Of a stretch of DNA of 26,525 nucleotides, positions 15,347 to 23,293 are shown in pieces. The number at the start of each line of letters is the position of its first letter. Position 1 is the first letter of the stretch. The stretch is from an uncultured Clostridium sp. (GTDB taxonomy: Bacteria > Bacillota > Clostridia > Lachnospirales > Lachnospiraceae). The position numbers were made by a program, and so were the translations under genes. The stretch covers positions 1-26,525 of the forward strand of contig CALHQJ010000106.1 of assembly GCA_938036545.1 (NCBI GenBank), written 5' to 3'. The notes under the pieces were generated by a model. It was not told where the DNA came from, did no database searches, and saw only the letters and a list, made by a program, of their open reading frames with translations.

Positions 15347-15775
15347 ATGGGTGAAACAACTAATACCAATTGTCCATACTGCATGAAGGGGGAGCTGCTG
15401 GAAAAGTTTGGCTATCCAATCTGTGAGATGAAGTCCGGTTATCTGTATCTGTTTAAAGAGCAGAGCAAGAAGGGCCGTGTGATTCTGGCTCACCGCAGAC
15501 ATGTCAGCGAACTGATAGAACTTAGCGATGAGGAGAGAAATGAATACTTTGCAGATATTGCAGCAGTTTCCAGAGCTCTTCATAGCTTATACCATCCGGA
15601 CAAGGTAAATTACGGCGCTTATGGAGATACGGGACATCACCTGCATTTCCATCTGGTACCCAAGTACAATGGCGGTGATGAATGGGGCGGCGTATTCCAG
15701 ATGAATCCGGAAAAGGTATTCCTGACAGAAGAAGAGTACGAGCAGATGGCGTCTGATATTCGCGCTGCATTATAA
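15347..15775 (+). CDS. HIT-family hydrolase
   Basis: This 142-residue protein has the histidine triad H98-L-H100-F-H102-L-V, the catalytic motif of HIT nucleotide hydrolases and transferases. A CPYC motif (C9, C12) near the N-terminus and a further cysteine in GYPIC may bind zinc, as in several bacterial HIT proteins. It probably cleaves a nucleoside phosphoramidate or dinucleotide, and the substrate is unknown. AAGGAGG at 15332-15338 sets the start at 15347 rather than the upstream in-frame ATG at 15299, which lies inside the predicted promoter. A strong terminator follows. Confidence 0.9.
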   Translation: MGETTNTNCPYCMKGELLEKFGYPICEMKSGYLYLFKEQSKKGRVILAHRRHVSELIELSDEERNEYFADIAAVSRALHSLYHPDKVNYGAYGDTGHHLHFHLVPKYNGGDEWGGVFQMNPEKVFLTEEEYEQMASDIRAAL

Positions 15776-15790
15776 GATTAAGAGTGACTG

Positions 15791-15836
15791 TTCAGGCCGA
15801 GGAGTGCATTTAATATGCGCCCCTCGGCCTGTTTTT
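15791..15836 (+). terminator. Rho-independent terminator of the HIT gene
   Basis: CAGGCCGAGG (15793-15802) pairs perfectly with CCTCGGCCTG (15822-15831). An inner GCAT/ATGC pairing and a T-run (15832-15836) complete it. Confidence 0.9.
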
Positions 15837-15917
15837 AGATGTCTTTTTTAAAATTTTAATTGCACCCCATTGTAATAAAAAAATAATTAAGAAAAAGTTT
15901 CAAAAATAATTATTTTA

Positions 15918-15946
15918 ATGACAAACGTAATATGGTAAAATAAAAT
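15918..15946 (+). promoter_or_regulatory. Predicted promoter at the left edge of the accessory island
   Basis: ATGACA (15918-15923) and TAAAAT (15941-15946) are separated by 17 nt in a very A/T-rich stretch. The gap from 15837 to 15977 otherwise shows no gene or strong structure. A good ribosome site for the short frame at 15978 follows. Confidence 0.4.
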
Positions 15947-15977
15947 AAATAGATTGAATGATAGCGAAGGATTTACT

Positions 15978-16130
15978 ATGCAAAGAGAAGCAATTTTATA
16001 TGGCGGACAGTCTCCAAACGCTGTATTTATTTTACAGAAAGAAGTGTATCATGTAGATGGAATCGCAAATGTAAAAAATGCGAATGATTCTTTGCGGATT
16101 TTTATGCCTTGCATGAGCTGGTTTGTGTGA
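15978..16130 (+). CDS. Short 50-aa ORF, possible decayed 5' end of the FGE-like gene
   Basis: ATG 15978 has GAAGGA 6 nt upstream and a promoter-like pair before that, so it is probably translated. The 50-residue product (MQREAILYGGQSPNAVFIL..., ending MSWFV) has no recognised domain. If the TGA at 16128-16130 is ignored, the same frame stays open to about 16202 and encodes a zinc-knuckle-like YKCPKCNGMG just where the next frame (FGE-like protein) begins. One reading is a longer ancestral gene broken by a nonsense codon and a frameshift. The other is an independent short peptide. I cannot decide from sequence alone. Confidence 0.4.
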   Translation: MQREAILYGGQSPNAVFILQKEVYHVDGIANVKNANDSLRIFMPCMSWFV

Positions 16131-16188
16131 ACCATGCTGTGCAGGGCATTTTTTGTAAGAAGGGAACTATATAAGTGTCCAAAATGTA

Positions 16189-16884
16189 ATGGAATGGGAA
16201 TTTGAACGTGTTCCAGAGGAACTGATTGGGGAGAATATGGCGCCTGTGCGTCAGAGAAAAATAGGGCCGATGCTGGTGGGACGGAAACTGAAGGAAATTG
16301 GCTGGGAGCCAGTAGAATTGAATGCTCCAAGATTGCTGCCCAATTGGATTGAAGAGTTTCAGAAATTTACTTTGACAGGCAGAGACAGTTTGACAATCGT
16401 TGGCTTTGCCCGCTTTGAACGAGAAGATAATAATTGGCAGGTATGTCTTTACCATGAAGTAAACTATATAGATTTTAAAAATCTGCTGCAAAAGCAAGGA
16501 TTTTCTTTGCCTACAGCAGATGAATGGGCTTATTTGTGCGGGGGAGGATGCCGTACTCTTTTCCCTTGGGGAGATGGATTGGATTACTCAATGCGCCTTC
16601 ATTGGTTTGAAGAACCAGAGGATAATAACAGGCCTTACGACATGGAGGAACCGAATTTCTTTGGTCTATCCATTGCTTATGATCCTTATATGCGCGAGGT
16701 AGTAAAAGCGGATGTACTTACCACTTGCGGCGGTGATGGCGGTTGTAATATTTGCGGTGGTATGGGACCGTTTTTGGGTTTTCTTCCCTGTTCGCCGCAC
16801 TATAAATCCGAAGTGCAGGAAGATAATGCTTTAGATGGCGACTATGACTTTTACAGGCCTGTAATCAGGGTTGAGATGGATTAA
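16189..16884 (+). CDS. Degenerate FGE/SUMF1-like (formylglycine-generating enzyme fold) protein
   Basis: The 231-residue protein contains LPTADEWAYLCGGG (107-120) and LFPWGDG (124-130). This matches the LPTEAEWEYAARGG...PWGD hallmark of FGE-sulfatase domains. PNFFGL (155-160) with D165 and E170 matches the PNxFGLYDMxGNVWEW region, and the end RPVIRVEMD resembles the GFRLVR strand. The catalytic cysteine arrangement of true FGE is not evident, and a Cys/Gly-rich segment (180-190) replaces the RGGSW strand, so an enzymatic role is doubtful. There is no good ribosome site before ATG 16189 (AAGGG is about 25 nt away), suggesting the annotated start is internal or the gene is decaying. It precedes a TPR/SUKH gene by 30 nt and probably shares its transcript. 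Confidence 0.6.
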   Translation: MEWEFERVPEELIGENMAPVRQRKIGPMLVGRKLKEIGWEPVELNAPRLLPNWIEEFQKFTLTGRDSLTIVGFARFEREDNNWQVCLYHEVNYIDFKNLLQKQGFSLPTADEWAYLCGGGCRTLFPWGDGLDYSMRLHWFEEPEDNNRPYDMEEPNFFGLSIAYDPYMREVVKADVLTTCGGDGGCNICGGMGPFLGFLPCSPHYKSEVQEDNALDGDYDFYRPVIRVEMD

Positions 16885-16914
16885 TAAAGAGAACAGAATG
16901 AGGAGGGACAGAAT

Positions 16915-19900
16915 ATGGATATTTTACAGCAATGCCAGATTTGGAATGAGGATAACGAATATCAGAAAATTATTGACACATTGGAAAACATTCCTTCTGA
17001 AGAACGTACACCAGAGATGGACAGCGAGTTAGCGCGTGCCTACAACAATTGGGGTGCGCTCCATTCGAATCGTGCAGCATTCAAAAAGGCCATCGCATTA
17101 TTGAAGCCCCATGAAGAATATTTTGAAGGGGATCATTTTTGGAACTTTCGAATAGGTTATTCCTATTACTATTTGGATCAGGATGGTCGGGCGCTGCCAT
17201 ACTTTCGCAAGGCATTAGAGGCCCGCCCTGGTGACGAGGATACAGAGGAACTGATTGACCATTGTGAGAAGCGCATTTCTATGCCCCAGTTCGAGGAGTG
17301 CTTTAGGGAACGGACAGAAGCGGCATGGGAAGACTTTGCCGGGCAGGAGGCAGAGCTGCGTCATATTATGGAGGAGGATAAGAACCATGAACGGGGCGGG
17401 GAATTGATTGAGAAATGTGAAGACATTCTCAGTCTGGCTTTTGACGACATTTCTTTTGAAATGGGATTCAACGGTGAAAAATACGAATTGGTTCTCACAC
17501 CGGAAGGGGACAAGGTGAAGCTGTTTGAACTGGTCTACTTCCAAAAGCATGCCCCAAAAGAGGTGCTTGATCATTGGAACATACTGGTAGGAAGACAGGC
17601 AAATGAGCATTGCGGTCTGCGGACAGGTGATTTAGAGATCAATGGTGATGATGTACGGGTCTGGATTGAGCAGATTGATAAAGAAAACCTTGCTTTAAAG
17701 GCATATTGTGAGAAATTACTTCCGCTGCTTCAGGAAAATGAGAATAAAGTATGGTGGATGCTGACGACACTTACGGATCAGATTCTTGGTGAAATCTCTC
17801 ATATGAGATATATTTATTCTTTTGATATTCTGGAGTCGGCAAGAGAGGACGAGTCAATTCAGCTTTCGAAACTTCCTGAAAAAATGAAAGAAATGGGATT
17901 TGAGTTAATACATGATCCGGAAGATTATCTGGAAGTTTATACAGGGTATGAAATGAAGCCGGACGAAAATCCAGATGCAGACTGGCGGCTTGATACGATT
18001 GCCGGATCTACCTGCTGTGTGCCCTTAATCAACGGATATCTGAACGCAGACAGCGACTATATGGATATGCTCCACGCTGATGGCGCAGTGGCAGGTTTTT
18101 TATGCTATCCTTTAGAGACGTTAAGGGAGGCAAAGGGCAGTGAGAAAATCTTTGATTTTCGGGATAAACTGGAAGAAAAACTTACAGAAGCATGTGCAGA
18201 TGATATTCTCACATTAATTGGCGGAGCAACGGGTGTAAATTATGGTTATGTAGATTTTATAGCCTGGGATTTAATGGCAGTTCTCCGCATGGCGAAAGAC
18301 TTTTTTGAAGCAGAAGATATTCCCTGGGCTGCTTTTCATACCTTCCTCCGTGAGGCCGCATCTGTGAAGCTGAAAGAGTTCAAGAATGACGAGGCATTTT
18401 ACCAGCAGCTGGAACAGTGGAATGATGAGGATGAATACACACGCTGCATTCAGGCTCTGGACGCCATTCCAAAAGATGGTCGGGACTATCGTACTGCCTA
18501 CGCATTGGCAAGGGCTTTGGAAAACTATGCAATTATAGGGGATCATGAAGAAGGAACACCAAACTGTAAAGGGGACGAGGCACTTTTGCGGGCAATTGAG
18601 GTTTTAGAATCGGTAAGGGAAGAAGGGGAAAACAAAGCAGAGTGGAATATGCGTATGGCATATGCTTATCAGTATTTGTATGGTCAGGAGAAAAAAGCAA
18701 TTCCATATGCAAAACGCTGGGCAGAACTGGCCCCAGAGGATGAGAATGCTCCGATGGTAATCAATGAGTGCAGGATGGAAATCAAAAAAAGAGACCTTGA
18801 ACGCAAAAAGAATAAATTTGTTCCAGGAGAAACGCCTTTTGAGAATTTCGATTTTACAGATTTCTGGGATGACAGCGATTATGCATTAAAGGAATATGTC
18901 AGTGAACCTCCTTCTGACGAAATGATTGCAAATGTGGAAGCAGAACTGGGGTACAAACTGCCAGCTTCGTATATCTGGTTGATGAAACGGCATAATGGCG
19001 GTATACCGGCAAATACTTGTTTCCCGACTGAGGAACCGACTAGCTGGGCGGAAGATCATATTGCAGTTACTGGTATTATGGGAATTGGACGAGAAAAGGA
19101 TTACTCTCTTTGTGGAAGTCTTGGCAGCCAGTTTATGATTGATGAATGGGAATATCCGGCCATTGGGGTTGCTATTTGTGACTGTCCAAGTGCCGGACAT
19201 GATATGATTTTCTTAGATTACAGGGAATGCGGACCACAGGGAGAACCCAAAGTCGTTCATGTAGATCAGGAAAATGATTATAAGATTACCCATCTTGCTG
19301 ACACATTTGAGGAATTTATATGCGGATTAGAAAATGAAGAGTTCTTTGAAAATGACGATTTTGATGACAGCCATATGGACGATGAAGAATCAGAAGAAAA
19401 TGGAACAGGCTCGTTTGTGGGATTTGTTTTAATGTCGAAAGGACAATGGGATAAACAGCAGCTGATTTACGATTTGAAAGAAAAATGGAATATCACCGCA
19501 GAGGAAGATAAGGATCAAAGAGATGACAGTCTGATATTTGAAATAGATGATATGATTGCAGCAATAAGTCTGATGCCTTATCCGATTCCGGATGGTGAAG
19601 CAGAAGTCAACGCAGAGAATAATTACATGTGGCCAGAAGCGGTTACTGCTGCGAAAGAACATTCAGCACATATTATGGCAGCTGTCCTTGGAAAAGAAGA
19701 GGATGTAATCAAGAAAGGCAAGTTGTTTACAAAATTAATAGCTGCTTGCTGTAAGCAAAAATATGCGACAGGTGTTTATACCAGCGGCGTCGTATTTGAG
19801 CCTGCGTTTTATGAAGGTTTTGCAAATATGATGAAGGAAGATGAATTGCCGATTTTTAACTGGATCTGGTTTGGCATGTATCAAAGTGAAAAGGGACTTA

Positions 19901-20157
19901 GTGCTTATACATATGGTATGGACGTATTTGGTAAAGAGGAAATGGAAGTTTTAAATGCAGAAGCAGATCCAGAAGAACTAAGAGATTTTTTAGCAGGGAT
20001 TGTTTCCTATGTACTGGAATGTGATGCAGAGCTTCAGGATGGAGAGACCATTGGTTTTTCTGAAGATGATATCCATACCATTACAAGAAGCGAAGGGGTT
20101 TCACTTCCTGGAATGACTTTGAAAATTTCTTATGAACCAAGTGAAGTTCTGCCCTGA
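16915..20157 (+). CDS. 1080-aa multidomain protein: duplicated TPR modules, SUKH (SMI1/KNR4), DUF4261; probable poly-immunity protein
   Basis: A TPR-like helical module spans about 1-130 (QIWNEDNEYQKIIDTLENIP...). A region of unknown family (135-490) follows, then a second copy of the TPR-like module (about 493-640) starting EQWNDEDEYTRCIQALDAIP, clearly related to the first. A SUKH/SMI1-KNR4 domain lies at about 660-805, with AELGYKLPASYIWLMKRHNGG and the GSLGSQFMIDEWEYP...GHDMIFLDY core. An acidic linker (805-830) precedes a DUF4261-like domain (830-1075) from SFVGFVLMSKGQWDKQQ. SUKH domains are widespread immunity proteins against nuclease toxins, and fusing several such domains is typical of poly-immunity proteins. 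No signal peptide or membrane segment is seen. GAGGAGG precedes the ATG. The toxin targets are unknown. Confidence 0.75.
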   Translation: MDILQQCQIWNEDNEYQKIIDTLENIPSEERTPEMDSELARAYNNWGALHSNRAAFKKAIALLKPHEEYFEGDHFWNFRIGYSYYYLDQDGRALPYFRKALEARPGDEDTEELIDHCEKRISMPQFEECFRERTEAAWEDFAGQEAELRHIMEEDKNHERGGELIEKCEDILSLAFDDISFEMGFNGEKYELVLTPEGDKVKLFELVYFQKHAPKEVLDHWNILVGRQANEHCGLRTGDLEINGDDVRVWIEQIDKENLALKAYCEKLLPLLQENENKVWWMLTTLTDQILGEISHMRYIYSFDILESAREDESIQLSKLPEKMKEMGFELIHDPEDYLEVYTGYEMKPDENPDADWRLDTIAGSTCCVPLINGYLNADSDYMDMLHADGAVAGFLCYPLETLREAKGSEKIFDFRDKLEEKLTEACADDILTLIGGATGVNYGYVDFIAWDLMAVLRMAKDFFEAEDIPWAAFHTFLREAASVKLKEFKNDEAFYQQLEQWNDEDEYTRCIQALDAIPKDGRDYRTAYALARALENYAIIGDHEEGTPNCKGDEALLRAIEVLESVREEGENKAEWNMRMAYAYQYLYGQEKKAIPYAKRWAELAPEDENAPMVINECRMEIKKRDLERKKNKFVPGETPFENFDFTDFWDDSDYALKEYVSEPPSDEMIANVEAELGYKLPASYIWLMKRHNGGIPANTCFPTEEPTSWAEDHIAVTGIMGIGREKDYSLCGSLGSQFMIDEWEYPAIGVAICDCPSAGHDMIFLDYRECGPQGEPKVVHVDQENDYKITHLADTFEEFICGLENEEFFENDDFDDSHMDDEESEENGTGSFVGFVLMSKGQWDKQQLIYDLKEKWNITAEEDKDQRDDSLIFEIDDMIAAISLMPYPIPDGEAEVNAENNYMWPEAVTAAKEHSAHIMAAVLGKEEDVIKKGKLFTKLIAACCKQKYATGVYTSGVVFEPAFYEGFANMMKEDELPIFNWIWFGMYQSEKGLSAYTYGMDVFGKEEMEVLNAEADPEELRDFLAGIVSYVLECDAELQDGETIGFSEDDIHTITRSEGVSLPGMTLKISYEPSEVLP

Positions 20158-20252
20158 TGTCGTGGATCAGGGGACTGAAGAAGCAACAGCAGGCAGTTTG
20201 GCTGATGGATTGCGTCAGTCAGATGTCTGGTACTTCTGGTGGGATTAAATGA
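20157..20252 (+). CDS. Possible 31-aa ORF overlapping the stop of the SUKH/DUF4261 gene
   Basis: An ATG at 20157-20159 overlaps the preceding TGA (TGATG), a classic coupled-translation junction. The frame runs 31 codons (MSWIRGLKKQQQAVWLMDCV...) to a TGA at 20250-20252, just before the next gene. There is no recognised family. It may be a real small peptide, or the stub of an immunity cassette lost by deletion. Confidence 0.3.
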   Translation: MSWIRGLKKQQQAVWLMDCVSQMSGTSGGIK

Positions 20253-20260
20253 GGTGAACT

Positions 20261-20989
20261 GTGAACGGATATCAAAGCTTATACATTGAACTGAAAAACC
20301 AATTTGAGAAATCTGATGGAGCTCCAGATAGTGTAACTGCTCTTTATGCTTTGAAAGAGGAACTGGAGCAAAGTGAGGACGAACAGGCAAAAGAAGTGCT
20401 GGTTCAAGTGTATGATTTATTGAATTACAAAAAATCTGCGTATGAATTACTGTCTCATATGGGGGATCGTTCAGATATAAAAATTAAAAAACGCTTGGTA
20501 AAAATGAAAAGTTATGCAGAAAAATCCGAAGAAGGCATGATTTGTGACTGCTGCGGCAAGACTACACATATCTGCTACCAGGCTCCTTTTTACTCTGTGG
20601 AGAACGTTAATTGTCTGTGTCCTGTTTGTATTTCAAATGGAAACGCTGCAAAAAAATTCGATGGAGCCTTCCAGGATGATTACTCCGTGGATGGTGGAGT
20701 GGAAGATATGGACAGGCTTGACGAGCTGATTCACCGAACACCTGGTTATTGCGGATGGCAGCAGGAGTATTGGCGTGCACATTGTGGGGATTATTGTGCT
20801 TATCTTGGTCGCGTAGGAGCTGTGGAATTAAAAGCACTGGGTATAATGGATGAAGTTCTGGATGATCCATTATGGAATGATGAACAAAAAGAATTAATAA
20901 GAAATTCAGTTAATGGAGGAAGCTTCCAATGCTATCTGTTTCAGTGTCTTCACTGTGGAAAACATATGCTTTGGACAGATGTAGACTAA
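20261..20989 (+). CDS. CbrC family (UPF0167) protein with an N-terminal helical extension
   Basis: In this 242-residue protein, residues 1-90 are helical and have no recognised family. From about 93 on it matches the CbrC/UPF0167 family: MICDCCGK (C95, C97, C98), CLCPVC (118-123), the hallmark RTPGYCGWQQEYWRAHCGDYCAYLG (159-183) and a final C-x2-C-G-K-H-M-x-W strand. The many paired cysteines suggest zinc binding. In E. coli CbrC is linked to colicin E2 tolerance, and family members often sit among toxin-immunity genes, as here. I use the GTG at 20261 with GAGGTG just upstream. The next gene starts shortly after its stop, so it belongs to the same unit. Confidence 0.8.
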   Translation: MNGYQSLYIELKNQFEKSDGAPDSVTALYALKEELEQSEDEQAKEVLVQVYDLLNYKKSAYELLSHMGDRSDIKIKKRLVKMKSYAEKSEEGMICDCCGKTTHICYQAPFYSVENVNCLCPVCISNGNAAKKFDGAFQDDYSVDGGVEDMDRLDELIHRTPGYCGWQQEYWRAHCGDYCAYLGRVGAVELKALGIMDEVLDDPLWNDEQKELIRNSVNGGSFQCYLFQCLHCGKHMLWTDVD

Positions 20990-21012
20990 AGGCAGAAATG
21001 GAGGAAAGTACG

Positions 21013-21735
21013 ATGGCAGATAAGGAATGGTTGAAGAAATATGAAGAAAAGAAAGAATTGCTGAGATGCAAAATCAATCTGGAATCATATTTTACAGAAA
21101 AGCAAATCGGAAAAGCAGATATTGATACTTTAGAAATCGGAACAGTAACCTTCCCAACAGGCACAATTTTGGCTTGTGATCCATTGATTGAGCTGGAAGA
21201 TGCATTACCTTACATGCAGAATGTACCTTCAGGGACTTATCCGGTAACGATTTGTGTTTTATTAAGTGAAGATTTCGGAAACCGTTATGCTTGTGTAAAG
21301 GTGGCAATTACGGACAACAAGCCAGTATATTACGATCTTGGCGTAGTAGGAAACGAGGATTTGGGCGAGGAACTGGAAGAAGGGGAATATTTCGGCTTTA
21401 TTGTCGATGCTGGAATGGGATCAATTCTTGATGTAAAGACACAAGCTGCATTTAAAACATATTGGGAACAACGATGCAGCAAGGAAGAAGACATTGATCC
21501 ATATAATGATCTTTTCTGTGAGCTTCTGGAAGAAAATTCTGAAGAAAATCCAAAGTATCAGCGTGAAGGAGGGGACTGGATTAACTGGACTGTTCCAGAA
21601 ACAGAGTTTAATATTCCTGTTTTCGCATCTGGATGGGGAGATGGCATATATCCAACGTATTTTGGCTATGATTCTGAAGGGAAAGTCTGCGGTATCTATA
21701 TTCTTTTTATTGATATAGAAAAAGAGAAAGAATAA
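21013..21735 (+). CDS. DUF4241 domain protein (probable immunity protein)
   Basis: The 240-residue soluble protein has the DUF4241 pattern: EIGTVTFPTGTILACDPL (41-58), VPSGTYPVTICVLL (71-84), a strand with RYACVKVAI, YFGFIVDAGMGSILDV (about 131-146) and a C-terminal SGWGDGIYPTYFGYDSEGKVCGIYILF segment. DUF4241 proteins are commonly found in bacterial immunity loci, and the biochemical role is not known. The frame extends upstream into the previous gene, but GGAGG (21000-21004) 8 nt before ATG 21013 fixes the start. It is the last recognisable member of the accessory array. Confidence 0.8.
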   Translation: MADKEWLKKYEEKKELLRCKINLESYFTEKQIGKADIDTLEIGTVTFPTGTILACDPLIELEDALPYMQNVPSGTYPVTICVLLSEDFGNRYACVKVAITDNKPVYYDLGVVGNEDLGEELEEGEYFGFIVDAGMGSILDVKTQAAFKTYWEQRCSKEEDIDPYNDLFCELLEENSEENPKYQREGGDWINWTVPETEFNIPVFASGWGDGIYPTYFGYDSEGKVCGIYILFIDIEKEKE

Positions 21736-21769
21736 TCATGTTTAAATTTCTCTAATAGGGAGAAAATCT

Positions 21770-21895
21770 ATGAATGGAGTCGTTATTTTGGTTGCAGCAC
21801 TGCTGCTGATTGCGGCAATTTCACTGTTTCTTGAACACAATTGGCTGGGGCTGATTCTGTACGCGTTTATCCTTTTTTTGATTTTTGGAACGTGA
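21770..21895 (+). CDS. Small 41-aa membrane peptide
   Basis: ATG 21770 is preceded by GGGAG at 21758-21762. The product MNGVVILVAALLLIAAISLF... is almost entirely hydrophobic: two membrane-spanning stretches around a short LEHNW turn, ending in a TGA at 21893-21895. The family is unrecognised. It could be a toxin-like peptide, a small membrane regulator, or a cell-envelope accessory. A good ribosome site and hydrophobic coding bias support it being real. Confidence 0.55.
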   Translation: MNGVVILVAALLLIAAISLFLEHNWLGLILYAFILFLIFGT

Positions 21896-21960
21896 TTCTA
21901 TCATAGCGGGCAACCTTTCCTGCGTATAGTTAAAATAAGAGATTGGGAAGGTATGGATTT

Positions 21961-23226
21961 ATGAAAAGGGATAGAAAACACTCCAGGGGTAAACAGGTCT
22001 GTGCTGTGGCGGCAGCAGTCAGTTTAAGCCTGACTCCTTTGTTTGGTCACACAGCTGCGGCAGAAGAGATAATCGGAATATCGGGGACAGAGGCTGTGCT
22101 CGTAAATGCTGCGGCAGAGGCGGTAGCAGTTTCAGCCCCCTCCGTATGTCTGATGGAGGCCTCTACAGGGCAGGTGATTTATGAGAAAAATGCAGATGAA
22201 AAAAGAAGTCCGGCCAGTATTACAAAGATTATGAGTTTGATTTTGATTTTTGATGCGCTGGCAGAAGGCAAGATTAAAATGGATGATTCGGTTGTAACCA
22301 GCGCCTATGCAAAATCAATGGGAGGTTCTCAGGTGTTTTTGGAAGAAGGAGAGGTTCAGACCGTAGAGACTCTGATTAAGTGTATTGTAGTAGCTTCCGG
22401 AAATGACGCTACGGTTGCTATGGCAGAGTACATAGCAGGAAGTGAAGAGGCATTTGTCCAGATGATGAATGACAGGGCTAAGGGGCTGGGGATGGACAAT
22501 ACCCATTTTAAAGACTGCTGCGGTCTGACCGAAGATCCGGAGCATTTGACAACGGCCAGAGATATTGCGGTTATGTCCAGGGAACTAATTAATCAATATC
22601 CTCAGATTCACAATTATTCTACAATCTGGATGGAAAACATAACCCATGTAACAAATCAGGGAACCAAGGAATTTGGATTGGCCAATACCAATAAATTGTT
22701 AAAAATGGCTACAAATTTCCGTACCACCGGACTAAAAACCGGCTCTACATCTCTGGCAAAGTACTGTCTGTCTGCTACAGCAGAAAAAGACGGAGTGCGG
22801 CTGATCGCATCGATTATGGCAGCGCCTGATTACAAAGTTCGGTTTCAGGACGCAGTCACCTTGCTTAATTACGGATATGCAGTCTGCCGTTTGTATGAGG
22901 ATACGGAAAAGCTGCCTTTGCCGGAAATGCCGGTGAAAAATGGAACAGCGCCTTCTGTACCTCTGACTTATGACGGTACGTTTTCATATTTATGCGTTAA
23001 TGGGGAGGATATAAGTTCAGTTGAAAAAACTCTGGTTTTAGAGGACTCTTTGACAGCTCCCATTGAGCCTGGGATGAAAGCCGGAGTCATTTCCTATAGC
23101 CTTGGAGGAAAGAAGCTGGGAGAAATTCCCGTTGTGACAGATGGGACAGTGGAAGAGGCGAAATACAAAGATTATATAAAAGGATTATGGAAACTGTGGC
23201 TTTTACAGGAAGAAGTTTCTGCTTGA
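21961..23226 (+). CDS. dacF: D-alanyl-D-alanine carboxypeptidase (PBP5/DacF family, serine type)
   Basis: This 421-residue exported protein has a basic start and hydrophobic signal peptide (about 1-34, ending near HTAAAEE). The penicillin-binding motifs are complete: S86-I-T-K89 (nucleophile serine and lysine), S146-G-N148 and K259-T-G261. A C-terminal beta domain (about 300-400) and a final hydrophobic/amphipathic stretch (WKLWLLQEE) fit the PBP5 family membrane anchor. It trims the terminal D-alanine of peptidoglycan. The symbol dacF is by similarity of type; dacA or dacB paralogues cannot be excluded. ATG 21961 has an AAGG-containing site 9 nt upstream, better than the upstream TTG at 21943. 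Confidence 0.9.
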   Translation: MKRDRKHSRGKQVCAVAAAVSLSLTPLFGHTAAAEEIIGISGTEAVLVNAAAEAVAVSAPSVCLMEASTGQVIYEKNADEKRSPASITKIMSLILIFDALAEGKIKMDDSVVTSAYAKSMGGSQVFLEEGEVQTVETLIKCIVVASGNDATVAMAEYIAGSEEAFVQMMNDRAKGLGMDNTHFKDCCGLTEDPEHLTTARDIAVMSRELINQYPQIHNYSTIWMENITHVTNQGTKEFGLANTNKLLKMATNFRTTGLKTGSTSLAKYCLSATAEKDGVRLIASIMAAPDYKVRFQDAVTLLNYGYAVCRLYEDTEKLPLPEMPVKNGTAPSVPLTYDGTFSYLCVNGEDISSVEKTLVLEDSLTAPIEPGMKAGVISYSLGGKKLGEIPVVTDGTVEEAKYKDYIKGLWKLWLLQEEVSA

Positions 23227-23251
23227 CAAATTGCCCTGGTATGCTTACAAT
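23223..23251 (+). promoter_or_regulatory. Strong predicted promoter of cysK
   Basis: A perfect TTGACA (23223-23228) and TACAAT (23246-23251) are separated by 17 nt. The -35 overlaps the dacF stop codon. No T-box or SAM riboswitch is apparent in the short leader. Confidence 0.8.
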
Positions 23252-23293
23252 AATGAAATCATATAGAAATACTAGGAAATAGGAGGCGGCAGT

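Noticed and set aside
16128..16130. TGA as a selenocysteine codon joining the 50-aa frame to the downstream CPKC segment
   Set aside because: No SECIS-like hairpin was recognised right after it, and the extended frame stops again about 70 bases later, so decay is simpler.
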